Shown piece by piece: positions 9,635 to 17,057 of a DNA stretch of 64,000 nt (the first letter of the stretch is position 1; each line of letters opens with the position of its first letter). Position numbers and translations under genes: made by a program. The stretch covers positions 372,001-436,000 of the forward strand of contig JAHHIA010000005.1 in NCBI GenBank assembly GCA_019359045.1, given 5' to 3'. The notes under the pieces were generated by a model, which did no database searches, was not told the DNA's origin, and saw only the letters and a program-made list of their open reading frames with translations. The DNA is from Scytolyngbya sp. HA4215-MV1. Lineage in GTDB: Bacteria > Cyanobacteriota > Cyanobacteriia > Leptolyngbyales > Leptolyngbyaceae.

Positions 9635-10666
9635 ATGACTCTAGAGACACAGAATAATCGGTTCACTCGCTTGGCGATTTTAGCCAGCGTCGTTAGTGCT
9701 GGCGTGCTGTTCAGTCTACCTGGATTGGCACAGACGACTTTCTATCGGGGACGAGTGATGATTTCCCCAGACGAACAGATGCGGTTAGCTGCTGAAAAGC
9801 CTGCTTCAGATAGCATGGGACCCTCAGCTTCTTCTACCATGACACCCTCCACTTCGACAGCCCCTGCTTCGATGGAACCGACAGCTTCGACGCCTCTACC
9901 TGGAGGTAGCCAGGTGACTCCTGGTACGGTTCCTCCAAACGCCAGCCCATCGGCGCAGCAAGTTCCGGGTACTTCCATGGAGACCACCACTCCCTCCACT
10001 TCGAGTTCCCAAAGTGATATGACGGGTTTGTCAATGGGGACACCTACACCCTCTACTCCTGGTTCCCGGAATGATGTAACGGGCACTTCGATGGAAACCA
10101 CCACTCCCTCCACTTCGAGTTCCCAAAGTGATATGACGGGTCTGTCAATGGGGACACCTACACCCTCTACTCCTGGTTCCCGGAATGATAGTCAAATGAT
10201 GCCCAGTCAGAGGTCTGGGAGTTCTCTGTCTGCGACCTCTAGCGATTCCAGCACCAATACGGTGGTTCAAGCAGTTGCTGCGAATGGCTCATTTAGAACT
10301 CTAACGGCAGCGCTCAAAGCCGCAGATCTGACAGACGTCTTATCGCAAGAAGGCCCTTTCACGATTTTTGCCCCGACGGATGCGGCATTTGCAGCATTAC
10401 CCCCAGGCACTCTGGCAAAGCTGCTCAAGCCAGAGAATAAGGCAATGTTGATCAAAGTCCTGACTTATCATGTGGTGTCTGGTAGAGTTTCCTCAAATCA
10501 GCTAACGTCTGGTGCAGTGAATACAGTTGAAGGTAAGTCTGTCGAAATTCAGGTCAGCGATGGTGGCGTTCAGGTCAACGATGCCAGAGTGATCCAGCCA
10601 GATGTGAATGCCAGTAATGGAGTGATTCACGCGATTAACAAAGTGATTTTGCCACCTGATATGTAA
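9635..10666 (+). CDS. Exported fasciclin (FAS1) protein with Ser/Thr/Pro repeat linker
   Basis: A 343-residue protein with AAGGAG before its ATG. An N-terminal signal peptide runs to about residue 33 (SLPGLAQ). A long Ser/Thr/Pro/Met-rich linker follows (about 50-205), including two near-identical 38-residue units. One FAS1 domain makes up the C-terminus (about 208-343), with the hallmark FTIFAPTDAAFAALP, YHVVSGRV and a late NGVIHAINKVILPP. FAS1 domains act in cell-surface adhesion and matrix binding. The linker resembles a flexible stalk and may be glycosylated (inference). A strong terminator follows. Confidence 0.9.
   Translation: MTLETQNNRFTRLAILASVVSAGVLFSLPGLAQTTFYRGRVMISPDEQMRLAAEKPASDSMGPSASSTMTPSTSTAPASMEPTASTPLPGGSQVTPGTVPPNASPSAQQVPGTSMETTTPSTSSSQSDMTGLSMGTPTPSTPGSRNDVTGTSMETTTPSTSSSQSDMTGLSMGTPTPSTPGSRNDSQMMPSQRSGSSLSATSSDSSTNTVVQAVAANGSFRTLTAALKAADLTDVLSQEGPFTIFAPTDAAFAALPPGTLAKLLKPENKAMLIKVLTYHVVSGRVSSNQLTSGAVNTVEGKSVEIQVSDGGVQVNDARVIQPDVNASNGVIHAINKVILPPDM
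9971..10190 (+). repeat. Two-copy 114-base in-frame tandem repeat
   Basis: Two consecutive units with period 114 bases (9971-10084 and 10085-about 10190) encode TSMETTTPSTSSSQSD...TPTPSTPGSRND twice within the fasciclin linker. The units differ at only a few silent or near-silent positions, so the duplication is recent or kept uniform by recombination. The second unit is slightly truncated at its 3' end. Confidence 0.9.
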
Positions 10667-10700
10667 ATCTTTGTCTTCAATCCTACCTACGCTCATTTTT

Positions 10701-10729
10701 AAGGGTGCCTTGAACGGGCACCCTTTTTT
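10701..10729 (+). terminator. Rho-independent terminator of the fasciclin gene
   Basis: AAGGGTGCC and GGCACCCTT form a perfect stem, with a seven-base loop and a run of T residues overlapping and following the 3' arm. It sits 35 bases after the fasciclin stop and just before the convergent ArsC-like gene. The A-rich 5' arm could make it work for both strands. Confidence 0.88.
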
Positions 10730-10737
10730 GTGAGGGT

Positions 10738-11094
10738 CTACACGCCCAATTTTTGCCGAATGACTTCATCTTTGTCGCGAAATCCGACCAGCACCGCTGT
10801 GCCGTCTTTGACAAACAAAGGACGCTTCAGTAACATGGCATCTTTGGCAAATGCTTCGACCCATTGTTCATCTTCCCAAGCATCTTTTTCAGTGCCTAAA
10901 GCCCGATATGATTGACCAGATGTATTCCGCATGGGCTTCGATCCCAGTGCCTTCATCCAGTTTTGAATCATTTCACGATCGGGGGGTTGCTCTTTGGTAT
11001 TGATAAATTCGTAGGCAACTCCGTTATTTTCGAGCCAGGTGAATGCTTTTTTGCAGGTGCCACAATTAGGAATTCCGTAAACTTGGAGAGCCAT
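10738..11094 (-). CDS. ArsC/Spx-family thioredoxin-fold protein
   Basis: A 118-residue cytoplasmic protein of the ArsC/YffB/Spx family. The N-terminus holds the redox motif PNCGTCKKAFTWLE with a CxxC pair (residues about 11-14), and the C-terminal KRPLFVKDG is typical of the family. It is a better match to the YffB/Spx-like group than to true arsenate reductase, so the substrate is uncertain; it may be a glutathione-dependent reductase. No arsenic genes lie next to it. Confidence 0.85.
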   Translation of the reverse strand: MALQVYGIPNCGTCKKAFTWLENNGVAYEFINTKEQPPDREMIQNWMKALGSKPMRNTSGQSYRALGTEKDAWEDEQWVEAFAKDAMLLKRPLFVKDGTAVLVGFRDKDEVIRQKLGV

Positions 11095-11160
11095 GACTCG
11101 ATTACACTACACAACATTTCATAGTCTAAGGTAGCTGAATTGCTTCAAGATTTCTAAAGG

Positions 11161-11979
11161 TCACCCCTGAAATTGGCTCACCAGTTTTGATGCTTGATCA
11201 AGGAAAGCCAAATTTACGTGGGTGCAATAGTTTGGGTGTTGGGCGATCGCGGTTACCACAGTTGCCAGATTAGCATTGCCCTTTCTTGCTCCTAGCCCGT
11301 TGATCGCGCATTCAATTTGACGGGCACCTGCATTAAGAGCAGAGATCGAATTGGCAACCGCAAGTCCTCGATCGTCATGACAGTGAACCGCGATCGTAGC
11401 TTGGTCAATGTTGGCAACTCGCTGAATCACAGACTGAACCAATGCGGCAAAGTCTTCTGGAGCGGAATTGCCCAATGTGTCGGGAAGGTTGATGGTTGTT
11501 GCGCCCGATTGGATGGCGGTTTCGAACGATCGACATAAAAAATCTGGGTCACTCTTCAGGGCATTAAACGCACTCCACTCCACATCATCCCGATAATTGC
11601 GAGCCAGTTGTATAGTGCTGCGAATTAAATCTAATGTTTCATCCAGGGTTGATCGGGCTTGGCGGGGTACATCCACTGGCGTATACACATGAATTCTGCC
11701 GTGGATTGCAGGTTTAATTGCCAGGGCGACATCCATAACTTCATCGGGTTTCGAGCCAGCCAACCCACAGATGGTTGCCTGTTTTACCTGTTTGGACACT
11801 GCTAACAAAGCATCAAAATCTTTGCGAAAGGCACCGGGGTATCCCACCTCAATAATGTCAACCCCCATGTCGTCAAGCAATTCAGCCAGTTGTATTTTTT
11901 GCTCGAGGGTAAACGCGACACCCGGGGTCAGTTCGCCATCTCGAAGAGTCGTGTCAAAAATAATGATCTTTTCATTCAT
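11161..11979 (-). CDS. Short DRE-TIM metallolyase (isopropylmalate/homocitrate synthase-like)
   Basis: A 272-residue TIM-barrel enzyme of the HMGL-like family that condenses or cleaves acyl-CoA and 2-oxoacids. Visible motifs are FDTTLRDGELTPG (metal and substrate binding), VHCHDDRGLAVAN (metal-binding HxH) and NGLGARKGNANL, which corresponds to the NGxGERxGN loop of LeuA and NifV but with ARK in place of ER. It lacks the C-terminal subdomains and regulatory domain of LeuA (over 500 residues) and is shorter than NifV. The substrate is unknown, and it stands alone. A secondary acyl-CoA synthase or lyase is possible. Confidence 0.75.
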   Translation of the reverse strand: MNEKIIIFDTTLRDGELTPGVAFTLEQKIQLAELLDDMGVDIIEVGYPGAFRKDFDALLAVSKQVKQATICGLAGSKPDEVMDVALAIKPAIHGRIHVYTPVDVPRQARSTLDETLDLIRSTIQLARNYRDDVEWSAFNALKSDPDFLCRSFETAIQSGATTINLPDTLGNSAPEDFAALVQSVIQRVANIDQATIAVHCHDDRGLAVANSISALNAGARQIECAINGLGARKGNANLATVVTAIAQHPNYCTHVNLAFLDQASKLVSQFQG

Positions 11980-12095
11980 GGGGTTGTAAGGAGTTTATCT
12001 GGGCAATTTGGAGCGATCGTCCCAAATTTATATTAAGTAGAGACCAGATGCGGTGACTATCTGTTATTAGGAAAATGTCACACAAGGAGAAAATT

Positions 12096-12812
12096 ATGCG
12101 CATCAAATATATATTTATACCCCTAGGTTGTCTGCTGATTTTCGCCTGGGTTACTGTATTTGCTCAACAGGAAAGAAATACTTTTGCCCAAAATGGAGAG
12201 AAAGAAGGGGCTGCAAAGCAGGCAAGTCGAGTGGATCTGAATCCGCACAAAGGGCAAGACATCGGTTATGTTTACGAAGCTTTTTTAAGTCCGCATCAAG
12301 AGCCTGGCGAAGAAAAAGATACCCCTGCTTTAACCCCTAAAGAATTTCGTTCTACAGCACCCTCGTTGCTCAGAAGTGAGCGCAAGTCGCGGGGGCATGG
12401 GACACTGCGCTTTACAAAAGACCTGAGTAAAGCCTACGTGGATGTCAAGGTCGAGAATGTTGATCCTAAGGAAGTGGTAATGTTCCATATCCATTGCGGC
12501 AGACCTGACACGTTAGGTCCCATTCTGGTGGATTTCGCTTTTTCCGGGAATATTCAAGAAAACCTGGCTGATGGCGTTTATTCAGTGGAACTCACAAATA
12601 CCAATATCGAAAACACGAGTAAATCTGCACATGGTCTTGTGGGTGCCTACACGGTGGGATGCCCAATTGCGCCAGGATTACCCGATAAGGTCAAAACCAT
12701 TGCGGGTATGGAGTATATTGCACAGCAAGGACAGCTTTACTTCAATTTGCATACCAAGGGTCAGACCTATTTCGGCGATATGCGGGGGCAAATCCATCCA
12801 GTAGTGCGTTGA
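12096..12812 (+). CDS. Exported CHRD-domain protein
   Basis: A 238-residue secreted protein. Its ATG at 12096 has AAGGAG six bases upstream, which decides against an in-frame ATG at 12075. A signal peptide covers about residues 1-24. The mature part is a CHRD domain (about 60-235): AFLSPHQEP near the start, then GHGTLRFT, VVMFHIHCG with conserved histidines, and a C-terminal YFNLHTKGQTYFGDMRGQI that matches the closing motif of the family. CHRD domains occur in animal chordin and many bacterial surface or periplasmic proteins; no biochemical role is established in bacteria. Confidence 0.88.
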   Translation: MRIKYIFIPLGCLLIFAWVTVFAQQERNTFAQNGEKEGAAKQASRVDLNPHKGQDIGYVYEAFLSPHQEPGEEKDTPALTPKEFRSTAPSLLRSERKSRGHGTLRFTKDLSKAYVDVKVENVDPKEVVMFHIHCGRPDTLGPILVDFAFSGNIQENLADGVYSVELTNTNIENTSKSAHGLVGAYTVGCPIAPGLPDKVKTIAGMEYIAQQGQLYFNLHTKGQTYFGDMRGQIHPVVR

Positions 12813-12832
12813 GCAAGCGTTGATGAAGAAAT

Positions 12833-12874
12833 GAGTCCCGTCTGCAAGAGGAACAGCCTTTGCCGACGGGACTC
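12833..12874. terminator. Inverted repeat between CHRD and ferritin-like genes
   Basis: GAGTCCCGTC (12833-12842) and GACGGGACTC (12865-12874) are perfectly complementary, and the interior can pair further (GCAA with TTGC). It lies 20 bases after the CHRD stop between two convergent genes. No T-run follows, so termination is likely but not proven by the sequence. Confidence 0.6.
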
Positions 12875-13044
12875 GTTGAGGTAATGAGATTGGACAGAAT
12901 ATCAGGCAGCATTGCCCAATCGCAGTGCCTCCCTCCCTCCTGCAGTTGTCTCCGCATTTGGCAAGTTGGAGAAGACCTGACTTACTTTAGAGTTGAAGCC
13001 AAATACTTTATCCGCTTGCCCCGTAGTGGAAAGAGGATTGCGAC

Positions 13045-13695
13045 TCACACCTTCAAGATCCAGGCTGAACGGTTTTCGGCACTGATAAAGGAGGAAGGAA
13101 CATAGGGAATATTAACGCCTAAAGAGACGAAAGCGGCTCGAATTGCCGTTGCATGAGCAGATTCGGTTGAGCCAATGCTGGCACCTGCGGTGATGAGTGC
13201 TGGCGTCTTGAGCTTGGCAACTTCGGTGGTATAGGCGATCGCAGCATCGATTTCCAAAGCAAGGGCAAGTTTTGCAATATTGACATCGGAATCGACGTTC
13301 CCTTCTCCCCGTTGAATATAGGATGAAACATCATAGCTGGCTTCTGCGGCGACCGGTTTTCCCCCCAAGCTCTGAACTGCTTTGGTAAGGGCATCTCGAT
13401 GCGCTTTGTGGTCTGCTTGATTGCGAAGTGCTAACGCTTTAACTGCTCGCCCTACGTCTGTATCGCTTAGTTTCCCTGCAGCAAAACTATATGCCCAAAT
13501 CGCTTGATGCTCGTAGTAAAGGGCATTGTTCAAAATTGTAGCATCGCCGTTCCCTTTGGCAGCGTAACTGGGGCGGGCGGTGAGCGCAGACAAACCCAGG
13601 GCGGAGGAAACCCCTGCGATCGCACTACCGACTAACATGCCCCGGCGGCTAAAAGACTTGGCTCGACGCGCTGGTAAGATCAATCGTTCAGACAT
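13045..13695 (-). CDS. Tat-exported ferritin-like protein
   Basis: A 216-residue protein with a twin-arginine signal: SRRGMLVG near residue 17 and a hydrophobic stretch ending SYAA. The mature domain is a four-helix ferritin-like bundle with spaced acidic and histidine residues, YYEHQAIWAY, NQADHKAHRD, ALEIDAAIAY and TESAHATAIR, which could bind a di-metal site. Tat export suggests a folded, metal-loaded protein reaching the periplasm or thylakoid lumen. An AGGAG precedes the ATG. Function is not known; metal storage or a stress role is conceivable. Confidence 0.82.
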   Translation of the reverse strand: MSERLILPARRAKSFSRRGMLVGSAIAGVSSALGLSALTARPSYAAKGNGDATILNNALYYEHQAIWAYSFAAGKLSDTDVGRAVKALALRNQADHKAHRDALTKAVQSLGGKPVAAEASYDVSSYIQRGEGNVDSDVNIAKLALALEIDAAIAYTTEVAKLKTPALITAGASIGSTESAHATAIRAAFVSLGVNIPYVPSSFISAENRSAWILKV

Positions 13696-13785
13696 TGAGT
13701 ATATCTCCTAGTATCAATAGTGGTATCTATGGAGAGATACGCTGCTGCTTTTAGATTGGATGTGTGGGAATAATAAGGGGCAGAT

Positions 13786-14862
13786 TCAGTTTGGTCTCAG
13801 TTTGGTCGAGATCTCGTCTTGTCCGATGATTTGTCCCTGACGATCGAACAGAACAGTGCCGATTTTGAGCGCCTCATTGCCGTACTTCTGCACATACGCC
13901 CTGGCTCTTTGAGAAATCTGCGTTGCCAATGACGAGAAGACACTCTCTGCGAGTTTCAATTCCACTAAAATTTTGTAGGCAGCGTCTGCGGTCTTTGCAT
14001 TGAGGACGGCTTCTACTGTTTGGAGATTGCCCCCGTTTCTGACTACGGCAGCGCTGATAATTTCTAACTTGGCATCGGCTAAGTGACTTGATGTGTTGAA
14101 AATTCCTCCTGCTAGTTTAATCAACTTGCCTTGATAGCCCAATAACAGTACCGATCGGGCACCTTGCACTCCCGCTTCCAGCAACAGTGCCCCAATCCAA
14201 TTGCCGGTTTGGACAATTCGCGCTTCTGTAATCCCCATCCGTTGGGCAACTTGCATACCGTGACTACCAATACAAAAGACCAAATCGGGCTGGGTTTGAA
14301 CTTTAGTGTGAAGAATTTGGCGCAGATCGTCTAGATGGGCTTCGGTGGAGAGAGGTTGCGAAATGCCACTGGTGCCGAGCAGCGACAATCCTTCTAAAAC
14401 GCCAAAAGCGGCGTTAGACGTGCGTTGTGCTAATTGGCGTCCTTCTGGCAGGACGATCGTCACGGTGACGGTGAGATCGGGGGGAATCAGGGGCAGCAGA
14501 TTGGTTTCAAACAATTGACGGGCATAGCGGTAAATGGCTAGTTCGCCTGCTGCGGTTTTACCAATGCCTTCTCCAGCTTCTAGAATCAGGGGGTACGATC
14601 GTCGGTCTTGTAATTGCACCCATGCCCAAATCGGTGTATCGCGGGTCAAGTCCAAATTGTCGCCTGGATCGCTGAGCGTCATTGCTAAAGCGCTCTCCGT
14701 CTGGAGTCTCGCCACCTGTTGAATCGGAATGGTGGCGTCGCCCGGCATCAGATCAAGGGTCACGGTTTCGATCGATTCAGGGGAGGGGCTTTGCAGGTGC
14801 AATAGGGCAGCTTTGGCGGCGGCAACGGCGAAAACGGGGAGGGTGTAACCTGTACGTGCCAT
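13786..14862 (-). CDS. cbiD: Cobalt-precorrin-5B C1-methyltransferase
   Basis: Methylates C1 of the corrin ring during anaerobic-type cobalamin synthesis, using S-adenosylmethionine. Family marks include the N-terminal RTGYTLPVFAVAAAKAAL, the EGIGKTAAGELAIYR stretch, GTSGISQPLS and the GSHGMQVAQ/GNWIGALL segment. I start at the ATG at 14862 (MARTGYTLP), the usual family beginning; the frame reaches back 15 low-complexity codons. It follows bioA by 69 bases on the same strand and may be co-transcribed with it. cobK, of the same pathway, lies at 25.2 kb. Confidence 0.92.
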   Translation of the reverse strand: MARTGYTLPVFAVAAAKAALLHLQSPSPESIETVTLDLMPGDATIPIQQVARLQTESALAMTLSDPGDNLDLTRDTPIWAWVQLQDRRSYPLILEAGEGIGKTAAGELAIYRYARQLFETNLLPLIPPDLTVTVTIVLPEGRQLAQRTSNAAFGVLEGLSLLGTSGISQPLSTEAHLDDLRQILHTKVQTQPDLVFCIGSHGMQVAQRMGITEARIVQTGNWIGALLLEAGVQGARSVLLLGYQGKLIKLAGGIFNTSSHLADAKLEIISAAVVRNGGNLQTVEAVLNAKTADAAYKILVELKLAESVFSSLATQISQRARAYVQKYGNEALKIGTVLFDRQGQIIGQDEISTKLRPN

Positions 14863-14931
14863 AGAGGGATGGGGAGACGCGGAGATGGGGGAATGAGAAA
14901 GTGTCACATTCTCAATTTAATCATTCAAGCT

Positions 14932-16212
14932 TTAGCGATCGAGAATCCGGTGAATGACTTGATACACCGACTCCAGTTCAGTCGAGGTGATGCAGTAAGG
15001 CGGCATGATGTAGAGGGTGTTACCCAATGGGCGCAACAAAAATCCTGCTGCCAAAAACTGCGCTTTCAGGACGGGGGCGATCGCATTAAAATAACCGCTA
15101 GCTTCGTCAGTTTTGATCTCCATGGCAGCGATCGTGCCGCAGATGCGAAAGTGCTCTAAGCGGGGATGGTCACGCAACCAACGATCAAGGAATTGTCGAT
15201 GCCAGGTTTCCAGTTGGCGATAGGCTTCGGGATTTTGTTCCAGCAGTTCTAAAGAAACCACGCCTGTGGCGCAAGCCAGAGGATTGCCCGTGTAAGAATG
15301 TCCGTGATAGAAGGTATGGGCAAGATCATCGCTATAAAAAGCTTGGTAAATCGCTTCGGTGGCAACGGTGACTGCTAGGGGCAAACAACCACCCGACAAG
15401 CCTTTGGAGAGACAAATCAAATCGGGCTGGGTTGCCGATTTCAAGCAGGCGAATAGTTCGCCCGTTCGCCCAAATCCGGTCATGACTTCGTCGTAGATCA
15501 ACAGCACGTTGAACTGACGCGCCAGGGTTTGGAGTTGTTGCAAAAACTGAGGGCGACACATCCGCATTCCCCCAGCCCCCTGCACCAGCGGTTCGATGAA
15601 AATGCCAATGATGCGATCGCTCTGGGTTTTCAGTAAATGAGCGATCTTCTCCAATGCCTGCGCTTCTTTCGTCTCTACATTTAGATCATCATCAAAAGTG
15701 GCTGGAAACGGCACCAATTCGGTCTCAAACATCAGTGGGTAAAATGGCTGCCACCAGCTTGATCCAGCCCCAATCGACATTGCCCCGATCGTATCGCCAT
15801 GATATCCCCCTTCAAAGGTAAGGAAGGTGGTGCGTTGATGTTCACCCTGATTGCGCCAGTATTGAAACGCCATCTTCAGCGCCACTTCCACCGATGTTGA
15901 TCCATTATCTGAAAAGAATACGCGCGATAAGGGCGAAGGTAAATGATTCAGCAATTTGCCCGCCAAGGTTTCTGCCGGATCATGGGTAAATCCGGCAAAA
16001 ATGACGTGTTCCAGGGTCTGCGCCTGTTGATAGAGGGCTGCAGCCAGTGCCGGATGGCTGTGCCCGTGAATTGTCACCCACCAACTGGAAATGCCATCCA
16101 AAATTTGTCGTCCATCTTCCAGTTCCAACCAAACGCCCTGCGCCCGCTTGACGGGCAGCGGTGCTGGGGTGGTTTTCATTTGGGTAAAGGGTCGCCAGAT
16201 GGGAGAATCCAT
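14932..16212 (-). CDS. bioA: Adenosylmethionine-8-amino-7-oxononanoate aminotransferase
   Basis: PLP enzyme that aminates 7-keto-8-aminopelargonate (KAPA) to diaminopelargonate (DAPA) in biotin synthesis. The 426-residue protein shows WRPFTQMK, GISSWWVTIHGH, IYDEVMTGFGRTG (cofactor-contacting Asp) and LSKGLSGG with the PLP lysine, all typical of BioA. The start is the ATG at 16212. The reading frame continues 80 codons upstream, but only through heptamer repeats and the antisense of the next gene. It lies in a run with birA and next to a biotin-dependent carboxylase, suggesting local biotin supply. Confidence 0.94.
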   Translation of the reverse strand: MDSPIWRPFTQMKTTPAPLPVKRAQGVWLELEDGRQILDGISSWWVTIHGHSHPALAAALYQQAQTLEHVIFAGFTHDPAETLAGKLLNHLPSPLSRVFFSDNGSTSVEVALKMAFQYWRNQGEHQRTTFLTFEGGYHGDTIGAMSIGAGSSWWQPFYPLMFETELVPFPATFDDDLNVETKEAQALEKIAHLLKTQSDRIIGIFIEPLVQGAGGMRMCRPQFLQQLQTLARQFNVLLIYDEVMTGFGRTGELFACLKSATQPDLICLSKGLSGGCLPLAVTVATEAIYQAFYSDDLAHTFYHGHSYTGNPLACATGVVSLELLEQNPEAYRQLETWHRQFLDRWLRDHPRLEHFRICGTIAAMEIKTDEASGYFNAIAPVLKAQFLAAGFLLRPLGNTLYIMPPYCITSTELESVYQVIHRILDR

Positions 16213-16213
16213 G

Positions 16214-16278
16214 GATTTTGGATTTGCGATTTGCGATTTGCGATTTTGTGATTTTGGGTTTTGGGTTTTAGATTTTGA
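16214..16278. repeat. Degenerate heptanucleotide tandem repeat upstream of bioA
   Basis: Consecutive seven-base units, GATTTTG, GATTTGC three times, GATTTTG, then GTTTTGG-type variants, form a run immediately upstream of the bioA start codon. The unit differs from the GTTAGGA repeat at 177. It is likely a slippage-derived cyanobacterial STRR. It replaces any recognisable ribosome site for bioA. Confidence 0.8.
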
Positions 16279-16342
16279 CTCCCGACTCCTGATTCCCTGC
16301 TCTTTAAGTTTTGGGTCAGGTTTGCGCTTTACTCCCCACCTC

Positions 16343-16753
16343 TCACTTCTTGCCTTCGGCCAGGTAAGCCCGCCAACCACCCAGGTGGGAGATGTCGGGG
16401 GCATCCACGATCGCAAACGGTTCACACAAGAATCCTTTGACTTCTTCGCCATCCTCTAACACCAGCGTGCCAATGCCCAAAGGCGAGGGAATGTTGGCGA
16501 CAAAGCGCCCAAACCCTGCGGGGGGTAATTCCCACACTTCCACTTCGATCGCGGCACCCTGCCTGTCTGCCTGACGAATCAGCCCAGGTTTGGGAATGCT
16601 GCCTCCCTGCAAAGCATAGAGTTTATAAATGGGTTGGGTTCGGCACGATCGCACCCATGTGCCCTGTTCTTCAGTCAGTTGGTAGTTGAGGGGTTGTCCG
16701 GTCAGGTGGGCACCCACCACTGCGATTTTGATCCGGGATTCAGAAGCGGTCAT
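16343..16753 (-). CDS. Allophanate hydrolase C-terminal domain as a separate gene
   Basis: A 136-residue protein that matches only the C-terminal domain of allophanate hydrolase (AtzF-like, gamma-glutamylcyclotransferase-like fold). Visible matches are [55 protein letters not shown] and VKGFLCEP. In known AtzF enzymes this domain follows the amidase in one chain and is linked to decarboxylation of the amidase product, N-carboxycarbamate. Here it is a separate frame with its own ATG, 304 bases after the amidase stop, so the enzyme is probably two-subunit. No clear ribosome site is visible. Confidence 0.85.
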   Translation of the reverse strand: MTASESRIKIAVVGAHLTGQPLNYQLTEEQGTWVRSCRTQPIYKLYALQGGSIPKPGLIRQADRQGAAIEVEVWELPPAGFGRFVANIPSPLGIGTLVLEDGEEVKGFLCEPFAIVDAPDISHLGGWRAYLAEGKK

Positions 16754-17057
16754 TGCAATTTAAGACGTTGATGGATAGGAAAAAATGGATTTAGTTAAGC
16801 CTTTTGAGTCAAGCCTTTCACCCATTGCCGAAAGGCTTTAGTGTTTGGCTGAGTCCTTTAGGTTGTTGAAGCTCAAGCGTGACCATGACCAATTTTGCTA
16901 GCGAAGGGTGGTTTTAGTATAGCGACTTGCGATGCAGAGTTTAGCTGTTCTTAGTGTTAGGAGTCCTGTAGAAATAACTTGGGCAGGCAAGGGGCTTAAG
17001 CCCCTTGTTCAAGCTACTTAGAGCACCTAGTTGAGAAATTTATTCTTACAAGCTGCC
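16754..17057. other. Spacer between the two allophanate hydrolase parts, with a 20-base palindrome
   Basis: No coding frame with family resemblance is visible in these 304 bases. The spacer holds a perfect 20-base palindrome, CAAGGGGCTTAAGCCCCTTG, at 16988-17007, 51 bases past the amidase stop on the minus strand. Palindromes built on GGGGCTTAAGCCCC are a known dispersed type in cyanobacteria. It could end transcription or be the scar of an inserted repeat. Confidence 0.65.

Noticed and set aside
10738-11094. Part of an arsenic resistance locus
   Set aside because: The protein is of the YffB/Spx-like side of the ArsC family and has no arsenite transporter or ArsR gene beside it.
16214-16278. 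Possible CRISPR array
   Set aside because: The units are seven bases long with no spacers; this is a tandem simple repeat.
16213-16452. N-terminal extension of bioA by 80 residues
   Set aside because: The added part reads through heptamer repeats and the antisense of the allophanate hydrolase C-terminal gene; the family N-terminus fits the ATG at 16212.
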